From assembly GCA_003445475.1 (NCBI GenBank), contig DMDP01000104.1:1-7863 (forward strand): a DNA stretch of 7,863 nt, in the 5' to 3' direction. Positions 1-6,273 of this stretch are shown here, piece by piece. Below the pieces are notes generated by a model that saw only the letters and a list, made by a program, of their open reading frames with translations, was not told the DNA's origin and searched no databases. The DNA comes from Peptococcaceae bacterium (GTDB lineage: Bacteria > Bacillota > Desulfotomaculia > Desulfotomaculales > UBA12532). A program made the translations under genes and the position numbers. The stretch's first letter is position 1, and each line of letters begins with the position of its first letter.

Positions 1-212
1 ATTCCCATGGCGCCCGAGGCCTTAAAAATGCTGATCGCCGTGATCATGGCCACTAAATAAGGGATAATTTGTACGGCCACACCAAACCCCTGCTCGGCGC
101 CCTCAACAAAGGTTTCAAACACGGGCACCCTTTTCATTGCTCCCGCCAGAAGCACGGTCAGGATGAGAACCGGTATGGCCCAATTGGATATATCGTTAAT
201 CAATTCGAACAC
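1..212 (-). CDS. spmB: Spore maturation protein B, N-terminal part (runs off the window)
   Basis: This is the first 70 codons of a membrane protein of the SpmB family; the rest lies beyond base 1. SpmA and SpmB act together in spore core dehydration and heat resistance in Bacillus and Clostridium. Visible features are an N-terminal hydrophobic segment (about residues 11-25, NWAIPVLILTVLLAG), the KRVPVFETFVEGAEQGF stretch typical of SpmB-type nucleoside-recognition (gate) proteins, and a second hydrophobic stretch with IIPYLVAMITAISIFKASGAM. The start is taken as GTG at 212: an AGGAG at 221-225 lies 8 bases upstream, and no ATG is available there. The gene begins 2 bases after the spmA stop codon, and its ribosome binding site lies inside the end of spmA, so translational coupling is likely. 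Identification is by family recognition plus the spmA-spmB order; confidence is high although only the N-terminus is seen. Confidence 0.93.
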   Translation of the reverse strand, partial: MFELINDISNWAIPVLILTVLLAGAMKRVPVFETFVEGAEQGFGVAVQIIPYLVAMITAISIFKASGAMG

Positions 213-214
213 GA

Positions 215-802
215 TTATCGCTCCTGTACGGCGTAGAGGTGCCGCAGGCAGCGGTCAACGAGAATCGCCACCGCCATGCCGCAAGTCGTGGCAAATAACG
301 TGGTGCCGACGATCGCTGCGGGCTCCGTGGAACCGTAAATGGCGCGGATCCCGATCATGGTTGTCGGAATGGTTACGCAAGAGGTGTTCAGTGCCAGGAA
401 GGTGCACATTGCTTCCGAAGCTACATCGGGCTGCCGGTTGAGCGTTTGCATTTCACGCATGGCCAGTAAACCCATAGGCGTTGCCGCGTTGCCGAGACCG
501 AGGAAATTGGCGCTCAGGTTCATCATGATGGCGCCCACCGCGGGATGCTTCGGCGGCAGGCTCGGAAACAGCAATCTGATTAACGGGCGTACCAGTTTGG
601 CCAGAAACTCAATAAACCCTGCCGCTTCGGCGACCTTCATTATGCCTAGCCAGAAAGCCATTATAGCTATAAGGCTCAGGGCGGTATTAACCGCTGTCGC
701 CGCCCCGTCGAGCGCGGCCTTGGTTACGACGTCGATGTCGCCCTGAGCGGCGGCTGTAAGGATACCGAAAAGAATGAGTCCCAACCAGATATAATTGACC
801 AT
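215..802 (-). CDS. spmA: Spore maturation protein A
   Basis: This is a 195-residue integral membrane protein of the SpmA family, the usual length. In Bacillus subtilis spmA and spmB mutants make poorly dehydrated, less heat-resistant spores; the molecular activity is unknown, though the fold belongs to the nucleoside-recognition/gate domain group. Hydrophobic segments are visible at about residues 4-19, 42-59 and 163-183. The conserved core NLSANFLGLGNAATPMGLLA (95-114) is followed by REMQTLN, and the TxTSCVTIPTT-like stretch (about 138-148) is also typical. The ATG at 802 is preceded by a near-ideal GAGGAG (810-815) at 7-base spacing. That site is also the 3' arm of a perfect inverted repeat, described separately. 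spmB follows after 2 bases. The 93-base leader separates it from gerW upstream. In B. subtilis dacB precedes spmA; no dacB is present here. Confidence 0.96.
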   Translation of the reverse strand: MVNYIWLGLILFGILTAAAQGDIDVVTKAALDGAATAVNTALSLIAIMAFWLGIMKVAEAAGFIEFLAKLVRPLIRLLFPSLPPKHPAVGAIMMNLSANFLGLGNAATPMGLLAMREMQTLNRQPDVASEAMCTFLALNTSCVTIPTTMIGIRAIYGSTEPAAIVGTTLFATTCGMAVAILVDRCLRHLYAVQER

Positions 803-806
803 GACA

Positions 807-851
807 CCCCTCCTCTGCGGACCGGTTACGTTAACTTCTTATGAGGAGGGG
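807..851 (-). promoter_or_regulatory. RNA hairpin predicted to occlude the spmA ribosome binding site
   Basis: In transcript direction the leader contains CCCCTCCTC (851 to 843) and then its exact complement GAGGAGGGG (815 to 807), separated by a 27-base loop. The 3' arm contains the spmA Shine-Dalgarno sequence and ends 4 bases before the ATG. A 9-bp, mostly G-C stem would hide the ribosome binding site. It is not a terminator: the stem is followed by TGTCATG and not by a U tract. Seen directly as a repeat; the regulatory role is inferred. Confidence 0.55.
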
Positions 852-895
852 ACGATCCCTAGAACAGATCTGAGTATTCCCGCACCAACCGTTGC

Positions 896-1276
896 CTAAT
901 GCCGGGTTTTGTTTTGCAGGTAAGAATCGATTTTGTCCAGTATTTGCGGCGCCAGATCGATCAGCCGGTCAACGGTAACATTTGTTTCGACAGGAAGCAG
1001 GCGGATTTGCTCCTTACCCACAACCAAGAAACCCACCGGTTGCACGGAGACACCGGCACCGCTGCCGCCACCGAAGGGCAAGGCCGTTTTATCTTCTGTA
1101 TCGCCGGTCTCGAACTCACCGCCACCGGCGGCAAAACCTGCGGCGACGCGGGAAATGGGGATAATAACGGTTCCGTCGGGTGTTTCGACAGGATCGCCGA
1201 TGACCGTGTTCACATCCACCATTTCCCGAATGCTTTCCATGGCCGTTTTCATCAAGCCTTCAATGGGATGCTCCAA
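896..1276 (-). CDS. gerW: GerW/YtfJ-family sporulation protein
   Basis: This 126-residue protein matches the YtfJ/GerW family. In B. subtilis this forespore protein is needed for normal spore germination responses; its biochemical activity is unknown. Recognised features are the N-terminal EHPIEGLMKTAMESIREMVDVNT, the GDPVETPDGTVIIPISRV segment (28-44), a glycine-rich centre (GFAAGGGEF, FGGGSGAG) and the VQPVGFLVV stretch (79-86). I place the start at TTG 1274-1276, preceded at 5 bases by GAGGTGA (1282-1288). It gives the family-typical N-terminus. An in-frame TTG further upstream (1322-1324) would give 142 residues, but it has no ribosome binding site and lies at the edge of the predicted forespore promoter, so it is probably not even transcribed. 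The gene stands 91 bases after DUF2953 and begins the sporulation part of the window. Confidence 0.93.
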   Translation of the reverse strand: MEHPIEGLMKTAMESIREMVDVNTVIGDPVETPDGTVIIPISRVAAGFAAGGGEFETGDTEDKTALPFGGGSGAGVSVQPVGFLVVGKEQIRLLPVETNVTVDRLIDLAPQILDKIDSYLQNKTRH

Positions 1277-1281
1277 AGCGC

Positions 1282-1288
1282 TCACCTC
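1282..1288 (-). promoter_or_regulatory. Ribosome binding site that fixes the gerW start
   Basis: GAGGTGA on the minus strand is fully complementary to the 16S anti-Shine-Dalgarno region and lies 5 bases before the TTG at 1276. No comparable site precedes the upstream TTG at 1324, so this site supports the shorter 126-residue protein. Confidence 0.75.
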
Positions 1289-1324
1289 GCCCGGCAGGCC
1301 GAATTTTACTGAAGCTGTTATCAA

Positions 1325-1354
1325 AAATATGGCCCGTCCGAATGTTAAATATGC
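1325..1354 (-). promoter_or_regulatory. Forespore sigma-F/sigma-G type promoter of gerW
   Basis: On the minus strand GCATA (1354-1350) is followed after exactly 15 bases by GGCCATATTT (1334-1325). This fits the Bacillus sigma-F pattern GYWTA, 15-base spacer, GGNNANANTW at every specified position. It also fits sigma-G (GHATR, 18, CATNHTA) with one mismatch at the last base. Transcription would start near 1318, leaving a leader of about 40 bases before the gerW TTG. B. subtilis ytfJ is a known forespore-expressed gene, so the context agrees. Seen as a motif; activity is inferred. Confidence 0.65.
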
Positions 1355-1367
1355 AGGTGGAAAACGA

Positions 1368-1979
1368 TTACCGGTATGGTGACCGCAGCGCCTTCAAACC
1401 GGCAAGCAGGACGTAGACGAGGCGAATGTCGAAGCTGCACCTGAGCTTAGTGGCGGTACCCGGTTTCCGAAAGTCGGGTTGTACTTTAAATGAGGGTGGC
1501 CGGGAGAAGTGGACATATCTTGTTGCCACGGCCAAAAGGAGCGCTTTGGTACTGCAGGCAAGGCCTGACAGGAACCCGGTCTTAGCCGCATCCGGGGTAC
1601 CTATCACGGTGCACCAAACGAACTCGTGGACTTGCGCCCGGCGGATAAGGTAAAATACCGCTTTGCGGTAGCGGGTCAACAGGTGTAAACCGCGCCTCAC
1701 TAACGCCACGGTTGGGAAGACAAGGCGCTTTTGTTCTCCTGCCCGAGGGTTTTGCAACGTAACCTGAAGCGCCGGCTCCCTGCCGGGAAGAAACATCTGC
1801 ACCTTCACGGATGGCACGCTAAGCTTCAATTTTAAAATCCTCAGCCAGGATACCGTCACGGCGATGCGATCGTCCTGGCCGCAACGGCGGTAATCGATGC
1901 TTACCCGCAGTGAACTGGCCAGAGTGCCGGCCAAAAGTGCAAGGATGACGGCAGCCAAAACCCACCACATCGCACCCAC
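1368..1979 (-). CDS. DUF2953 membrane-anchored protein of unknown function
   Basis: This is a protein of about 200 residues with one N-terminal membrane segment (roughly residues 4-22) followed by a soluble domain. It fits the DUF2953 family, which is common in spore formers and regularly found just before gerW/ytfJ homologues. The family signature seen is W122-C-T-V-I-G-T-P-D-A-A-K-T-G135, a short segment resembling W.x.G..DAA.TG. The C-terminal part (about 166-186, FKVQPDFRKP and LRCSFDIR) is also typical. Function is not known; the gene order suggests a link to sporulation or the envelope, but that is inference. The start is uncertain between GTG at 1979, preceded only by a weak AGAG, and ATG at 1970, three codons later. 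The gene begins 12 bases after the trpS stop, so it is probably cotranscribed with trpS. Confidence 0.85.
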   Translation of the reverse strand: MGAMWWVLAAVILALLAGTLASSLRVSIDYRRCGQDDRIAVTVSWLRILKLKLSVPSVKVQMFLPGREPALQVTLQNPRAGEQKRLVFPTVALVRRGLHLLTRYRKAVFYLIRRAQVHEFVWCTVIGTPDAAKTGFLSGLACSTKALLLAVATRYVHFSRPPSFKVQPDFRKPGTATKLRCSFDIRLVYVLLAGLKALRSPYR

Positions 1980-1991
1980 GGCTCTAACGGA

Positions 1992-2966
1992 TTATATGCG
2001 CATCGCCTCGCGCACCAGGGCCATGGTAGCGCGGGCTTCTTCCCTCGCCCGGGCATCCCCGGCGGCGATCACTTCTTCCACGTATCCCGGCCGGGCCATA
2101 ATCTCGGCGCGCTTTGCCCGGATAGGTGCCAGCATTTGTTCGAGGGCTTCAGAAAGGAGCGCCTTGCAGGCAACACAACCGATCTTGCCTCCCCGGCAAC
2201 GTGCCTCAACTTCCGGTACGGCGGTGGGGCTGTAAATTGTATGGTAGGCGTACACTGTACAAACCTCAGGGTGACCGGGATCGGTCTTGTGTATGCGCGC
2301 CGGGTCGGTGATCATTAAGCGTACAAGCCGACCAAGTTCTTCGGGGCCAACGTCGAGGGAAATGACGTTGCCGTAACTCTTGCTCATTTTCCTCCCGTCG
2401 ATTCCGGGCACGAAGGCGGTTTCGGCCAAGAGGGCCTGCGGCTCAGGAAAGACGGCGTCGTAAAGGTGATTAAACCGGCGTGCAATTTCCCGGCACAACT
2501 CGATATGGGGCAACTGGTCCTCGCCCACCGGTACGGCGTCTGCGCGGTAAATTAAGATATCGGCGGCCTGCAATAGCGGGTACCCGAGAAAACCGTACGT
2601 TCGTACATCCTTTCCCTGTTCCCCTAGTTGACGCACCTGGTCCTTGTAGGTGGGTACACGCTCGAGCCACGACAGCGGCGTGAACATGGAAAACAGCAGG
2701 TGCAACTCCGCGTGTTCAAGGATGTGCGATTGCACAAAAATGGTACTTCGCTCCGGGTCGACGCCCACGGCCAACCAGTCGGCCACTATTTCCCGGACGT
2801 TTTGCCGGAGTTCGCGCGTCTCGTCATAGGCGGTTGTCAGGGCATGCCAGTCGGCGACAAAGAAAAAGCACTTGTTTTCTGCCTGCAGGCGCACCCAGTT
2901 TTGCAAAACACTCAAGTGACCGATATGCAATTTACCTGTGGGACGCATACCACTTAGAATACGCAT
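1992..2966 (-). CDS. trpS: Tryptophanyl-tRNA synthetase, possible [4Fe-4S] type
   Basis: This class Ic aminoacyl-tRNA synthetase joins tryptophan to tRNA-Trp using ATP in the cytoplasm. The protein is 324 residues, a normal length for bacterial TrpRS. The N-terminus ILSGMRPTGKLHIGHL carries the HIGH signature (14-17), and KMSKSYGN (193-200) supplies the KMSKS loop. GEDQLPHIELCREIARRFN (148-166) is the conserved Trp-binding/dimer region. Four cysteines at 236, 257, 264 and 267 form C-x20-C-x6-C-x2-C. This closely resembles the C-x22-C-x6-C-x2-C that binds a [4Fe-4S] cluster in Thermotoga maritima TrpRS, so a cluster near the anticodon-binding domain is plausible but not proven. The ATG at 2966 is preceded by AAGGGTGA, 5 bases away. 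It lies 25 bases after the M50 protease gene and 12 before DUF2953. Confidence 0.97.
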   Translation of the reverse strand: MRILSGMRPTGKLHIGHLSVLQNWVRLQAENKCFFFVADWHALTTAYDETRELRQNVREIVADWLAVGVDPERSTIFVQSHILEHAELHLLFSMFTPLSWLERVPTYKDQVRQLGEQGKDVRTYGFLGYPLLQAADILIYRADAVPVGEDQLPHIELCREIARRFNHLYDAVFPEPQALLAETAFVPGIDGRKMSKSYGNVISLDVGPEELGRLVRLMITDPARIHKTDPGHPEVCTVYAYHTIYSPTAVPEVEARCRGGKIGCVACKALLSEALEQMLAPIRAKRAEIMARPGYVEEVIAAGDARAREEARATMALVREAMRI

Positions 2967-2991
2967 TTTTTCACCCTTATTTTACTGATAA

Positions 2992-3609
2992 TCAGGCGCC
3001 TATACGCGCGGCAAGGTCGATCAAGAAACCCGTCAGGGGCCAAACGGTCCACCGCAGGAATTTACCGATTAGTCCGGTTATCATCAAGAGGAGAAGCAGC
3101 AGTACGCCGTACTGCTCGAGATAAACAAGCCATTCCTGCCTTCCGGGCAAAAGACCGGCCAGAATCTTCGAGCCGTCGAGGGGCGGCACGGGTATCAGAT
3201 TAAATACGGCCAACACAACGTTAATGTAGATAACGGTTTTTAATAAGGTGCCTACAAGCGGGTCATACGCGAAGAACGCCAGCGCTGCTGCGGAGATACA
3301 GGCTATGAAAAAATTGCTGACCGGCCCAGCCATCGAGACCAGAAGCACACCCCTTTTTATATTACCACGGAAGTTGTAGGGGTTGATGGGGACGGGCTTG
3401 GCCCATCCAAAACCGGCGATAAACAGGAGTATGAGCCCCAGGACGTCGATGTGAACCAGTGGATTTAAGGTGAGCCGCCCGGCGGCGCGGGCGGTTCGGT
3501 CTCCTAGGCGGTCAGCCACGTAAGCATGGGCGAACTCGTGCAGGGTCAGGCCGATGAGAATGGCCGGCACCAAAAAGAGAATTTCATCCCATCCGGGTAG
3601 ACGGAGCAA
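2992..3609 (-). CDS. M50 family intramembrane metalloprotease (site-2 protease homologue)
   Basis: This is a membrane zinc protease of about 205 residues from the short M50 group, related to the site-2 protease/SpoIVFB clan but lacking a PDZ domain. The zinc motif HEFAH (residues 24-28 from the chosen start) sits in the first hydrophobic helix. NPLVHIDVLG (49-58) and NLIPVPPLDGSKIL (137-150), with Asp145 as the third likely zinc ligand, are both family signatures. Several further hydrophobic segments (about 55-68, 87-115, 120-140, 160-182) fit a polytopic protein. The substrate is unknown. I choose TTG at 3607-3609, preceded at 4 bases by GGGGAG (3614-3619), which overlaps the end of the fusion gene by 26 bases. 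A longer reading to ATG 3690 adds 27 residues with no family resemblance that merely shadow the upstream gene. The first gene of the next pair, trpS, starts 25 bases later. Confidence 0.93.
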   Translation of the reverse strand: MLRLPGWDEILFLVPAILIGLTLHEFAHAYVADRLGDRTARAAGRLTLNPLVHIDVLGLILLFIAGFGWAKPVPINPYNFRGNIKRGVLLVSMAGPVSNFFIACISAAALAFFAYDPLVGTLLKTVIYINVVLAVFNLIPVPPLDGSKILAGLLPGRQEWLVYLEQYGVLLLLLLMITGLIGKFLRWTVWPLTGFLIDLAARIGA

Positions 3610-6238
3610 TTTTCTCCCCTTCCTTGTATCCGGCCAGGTACTGCTTGACAAAGGCCAGCTCTTCTTCACGGCTCCGCACCACGTTGTCAACCCGCGCCTG
3701 CCAGACTGCTTCCAGGACCTGCTTGAAGATAGGGCCCGGCAAAAAGCCCAGGTTCTTAATATCCTTACCAGTTATAGCCGGTTTATGTTCATTCAGTACG
3801 CGAAAGACGTTTTCGAGGCGCACAAGCCAGCGTTCTTCTTCCAGCACTGCCGCTATGAGCGGGTATGCCTCCCGCGGTAGCGATAGGACGGCCCGGACCA
3901 CAACACTTGTACGTGGCGGCGGGTCGAGGGTGAGCAGATTCACGGCTGTTCGCCAGCCGGCGAGGGTTGCCCGCACTTTTTCCAACTGTTTCTTGTTTAA
4001 ATGGTAGCGGTGACAGATGGCTTCCGCGGTGGCCGCATCGCTCCAGTGCAATACGGCGATAAGATAGGAAAGCCACACTTCCGCAGGTCGGGCGACTCCC
4101 CAGCGATCCAGAGTCTTCAATGCACCGGGAATGGCGGCTATTAGCGGCTCCACCTCCCAGTAAGTGACGCCGGGGAAAAGCTGCGGCCACATGTTCAGTT
4201 GGGCCAACCTGGCCAGCATCTGCGGGGTGCGCTCTTCCCCGAGCAGCCGCTTGAGCTCTGCCCAAACCCGTTCCACCGGCAGGGCGGCGAGGAGATTGTC
4301 ATTTACGGCTTCGCGCAGAAGCGCCAGCGTTTCCCTTTGGATGTTGAACCCGTAACGGCACGCATAACGGATCGCCCGCAGTACCCGCACCGGGTCTTCG
4401 ACGAAACTCAGGTTATGCAAAACACGGATTAGGCCGTACTGAAGGTCTTCCCGGCCCCCGAAGTAATCGACCACTTCGCCGAAACGCGCTTCGTTCAGGG
4501 CCACCGCCATGGCGTTCACGGTAAAGTCCCGCCGGTAGAGTTCGTGCTTTAACGAATGGTCGTTGAGCGAGGTTATTGCCGGGTATTCATAAAACTCAAC
4601 CCGGGCCGTGGTGACGGAAACCTGTTGCCCGTTGGGCAGTATGACCACCGCTCGCTTTTGCTTTTCCAGTACCTTGCTACGTCCTTTGAACTGCCGGGCC
4701 AAAGCGTCGGCCAGGACGTTGCCGTCGCCTACGGTAACCAGATCCAGATTGGTATTCGCGTATCCCAGCATGGCGTCGCGGACGCTCCCGCCGACCAGGT
4801 ACACCTCTATACCCTGCCGGTCGCCGGTGCGCCCTGCGGCCTGTATTAGTTCGTAGGCGCTACCGGGGAGGTACCGGGCCAGTATGGCTGCTGCGTTGCG
4901 GTAGTATGTCTGGTTGGTGCTCGCCAGGTACAGAGTGGAGAAGCGGGGCTGGAACTTCCGGTGCAGGGTTTTGAGGATATTGGTGCGGGAAACAATGCCG
5001 ACCAGTTTGCCGTCGTCCAGCACCGGAAGCCGCCCGATATTATTCTCGATCATTACATCCTGGACTTCCGTAACGGGTGTACGTATGTCAACCGTCTTTA
5101 CCTCGCGTGTCATGTAGGCCTTTACCGGGGCGTGGCCTAAACCGTGACGGAGGGCCTTTTCCAGGTCACGCCGCGAAACAATGCCTACCAGACGGCCGCC
5201 TTCCACAACCGGGAGGCCGCTGTGCCCGTAACGGAGAATAATCTGGTTGGCCTCTTCCACTTTCGTTTCGGGATTGATGGCCTTAACCGGACTCGTCATT
5301 ATGTCGGCGGCGGTGAGGGGCGGTCGCACGTTCTTTTTGATGGCGTCCAGCAAGCAGGCTGCCAGGTTATCGACGCCGGTGTCCTTAACGGTGGCCGAAG
5401 CGGCGGCCCGGTGTCCTCCGCCGTCGAAGCCGGCCAGAATTTCGCGGACGTTTATTTCCGGTACGGAACTCCGGCCCACAATGTGCGTGCGATCCTCCAT
5501 TAGCACAATACAGAATACAGCATCAAGCCGCTCAATTTCGGCCAGCTTGTGCGTAAGCAGGGCAAGCCCGCCAACGAAGTCGTCAACGTGCGCCCGGGCT
5601 ACCAGGATTTTGAAGCCGTTGATAAGGTAACGTTGGGCGGAAAGCAGAAGCTGTTTCAGTAGCCCCTTCTGCTCCTCGGTGAGGGGACGACCCAGGAAAT
5701 CGGCTACCACTGCCAGGTTGGCGCCACGGGCCAGGAGGTGCGCCGCTGCCTGTACGTCCCGCGGGGTCGTACTGGCAAAGGTGAGACATCCGGTGTCCTC
5801 GTAAATGCCGAGAGCCATCACGGTGGCCTCAAAGGGGCTGACGGCAATGTTGCGCATTTGCAGTTTTTCTACCAGGAGCGTTGTCGCCGCTCCCACCAGC
5901 TCAACAACTTCCAGGGACCCGCGGACGTCGTCCTCTGCCGCCGGATGGTGGTCGTAAACGTGGATTTCCAGGCCCGGCTTTTCCAGGAGCGTCCCCAAAC
6001 GTCCCAGGCGCGCCGGGTTGCGCGTGTCCACAAGCACCAGTTGCTTAACGGCTTTCAGGTTAATCTCGCCGGGATTCCGTATCCCCAGAACGTCGCGGTG
6101 CAGGGCAAGAAATTCCTGTACGTTTTGGGCCAATTTTCCTGGAACAACCAGTACCGCCTCGGGGTAGAGTTTTTGTGCGGCCACCATCGCCGCCAAACCG
6201 TCAAAATCGGTATTGGTATGCGTTGTTATTATACGCAT
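3584..6238 (-). CDS. DHH phosphoesterase - 2x CBS - tRNA nucleotidyltransferase/poly(A) polymerase-like fusion
   Basis: This is an 884-residue multidomain RNA-metabolism protein. Residues 1-300 are a DHH/DHHA1 phosphoesterase of the NrnA/RecJ group with all usual ligands: D11 and D13 (HTNTDFD), D71 (VLVDTR), D96-H97-H98, D148 (YEDTG) and G273-GGHR-277. Two CBS domains follow (about 311-365 and 375-427) and probably bind an adenine nucleotide. Residues 476 to about 700 form a class II nucleotidyltransferase (CCA-adding/poly(A) polymerase type): GGSVRD (483-488), RRDFTVNAMA (569-578), EDPVRVLRAIRY (614-625) and ERVWAEL (656-662). After that comes a helical RNA-binding tail. The fusion architecture is known in Clostridia and Geobacter-like bacteria, where members act as A- or CCA-adding enzymes. 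Oddly, two of three catalytic acids are replaced here (N497 where DxD is expected, and S541 at the D/E position five before R546), so transferase activity is doubtful. The ATG at 6238 follows lysA by 35 bases with a weak GAAAGAG site. Confidence 0.95.
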   Translation of the reverse strand: MRIITTHTNTDFDGLAAMVAAQKLYPEAVLVVPGKLAQNVQEFLALHRDVLGIRNPGEINLKAVKQLVLVDTRNPARLGRLGTLLEKPGLEIHVYDHHPAAEDDVRGSLEVVELVGAATTLLVEKLQMRNIAVSPFEATVMALGIYEDTGCLTFASTTPRDVQAAAHLLARGANLAVVADFLGRPLTEEQKGLLKQLLLSAQRYLINGFKILVARAHVDDFVGGLALLTHKLAEIERLDAVFCIVLMEDRTHIVGRSSVPEINVREILAGFDGGGHRAAASATVKDTGVDNLAACLLDAIKKNVRPPLTAADIMTSPVKAINPETKVEEANQIILRYGHSGLPVVEGGRLVGIVSRRDLEKALRHGLGHAPVKAYMTREVKTVDIRTPVTEVQDVMIENNIGRLPVLDDGKLVGIVSRTNILKTLHRKFQPRFSTLYLASTNQTYYRNAAAILARYLPGSAYELIQAAGRTGDRQGIEVYLVGGSVRDAMLGYANTNLDLVTVGDGNVLADALARQFKGRSKVLEKQKRAVVILPNGQQVSVTTARVEFYEYPAITSLNDHSLKHELYRRDFTVNAMAVALNEARFGEVVDYFGGREDLQYGLIRVLHNLSFVEDPVRVLRAIRYACRYGFNIQRETLALLREAVNDNLLAALPVERVWAELKRLLGEERTPQMLARLAQLNMWPQLFPGVTYWEVEPLIAAIPGALKTLDRWGVARPAEVWLSYLIAVLHWSDAATAEAICHRYHLNKKQLEKVRATLAGWRTAVNLLTLDPPPRTSVVVRAVLSLPREAYPLIAAVLEEERWLVRLENVFRVLNEHKPAITGKDIKNLGFLPGPIFKQVLEAVWQARVDNVVRSREEELAFVKQYLAGYKEGEKIAPSTRMG
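3614..3619 (-). promoter_or_regulatory. Ribosome binding site that fixes the M50 protease start
   Basis: GGGGAG on the minus strand, within a longer AGGAAGGGGAG purine tract, lies 4 bases before the TTG at 3609 and inside the last codons of the upstream fusion gene. It favours the short, family-like N-terminus and implies translational coupling. Confidence 0.6.
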
Positions 6239-6273
6239 TTGGCTCTTTCACCGCAGATAACCAGGAAGAATCT

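Noticed and set aside
163..746. Plus-strand open frames at 163-441 and 339-746
   Set aside because: They lie antisense to spmB/spmA, have no recognisable family or ribosome binding site, and are explained by the codon bias of the GC-rich minus-strand genes.
807..851. Inverted repeat before spmA as a rho-independent terminator
   Set aside because: In transcript direction the stem is followed by TGTCATGG and not by a T run, and its 3' arm is the spmA ribosome binding site.
803..895. A sigma-E promoter for spmA in the gerW-spmA gap
   Set aside because: GAATAC and CATAAGA look suggestive, but they are about 30 bases apart, too far for sigma-E or sigma-G, so no promoter is called.
1277..1324. 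16-codon N-terminal extension of GerW to TTG 1324
   Set aside because: No Shine-Dalgarno site, abuts the predicted -10 element, and is not part of the family-typical N-terminus.
899..1382. Plus-strand open frames opposite gerW (899-1312 and 933-1382)
   Set aside because: Low-complexity His/Arg/Pro-rich translations that mirror the glycine-rich gerW sequence; no family resemblance.
3610..3690. 27-codon N-terminal extension of the M50 protease to ATG 3690
   Set aside because: It duplicates the end of the fusion gene in another frame and resembles no M50 N-terminus; the TTG at 3609 has a better ribosome binding site.
3789..4265. 158-codon minus-strand open frame inside the nucleotidyltransferase tail
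   Set aside because: Out-of-frame reading of the fusion gene; composition is arbitrary (Arg/Ala/Pro/Ser-rich), and the main frame is clearly coding throughout.
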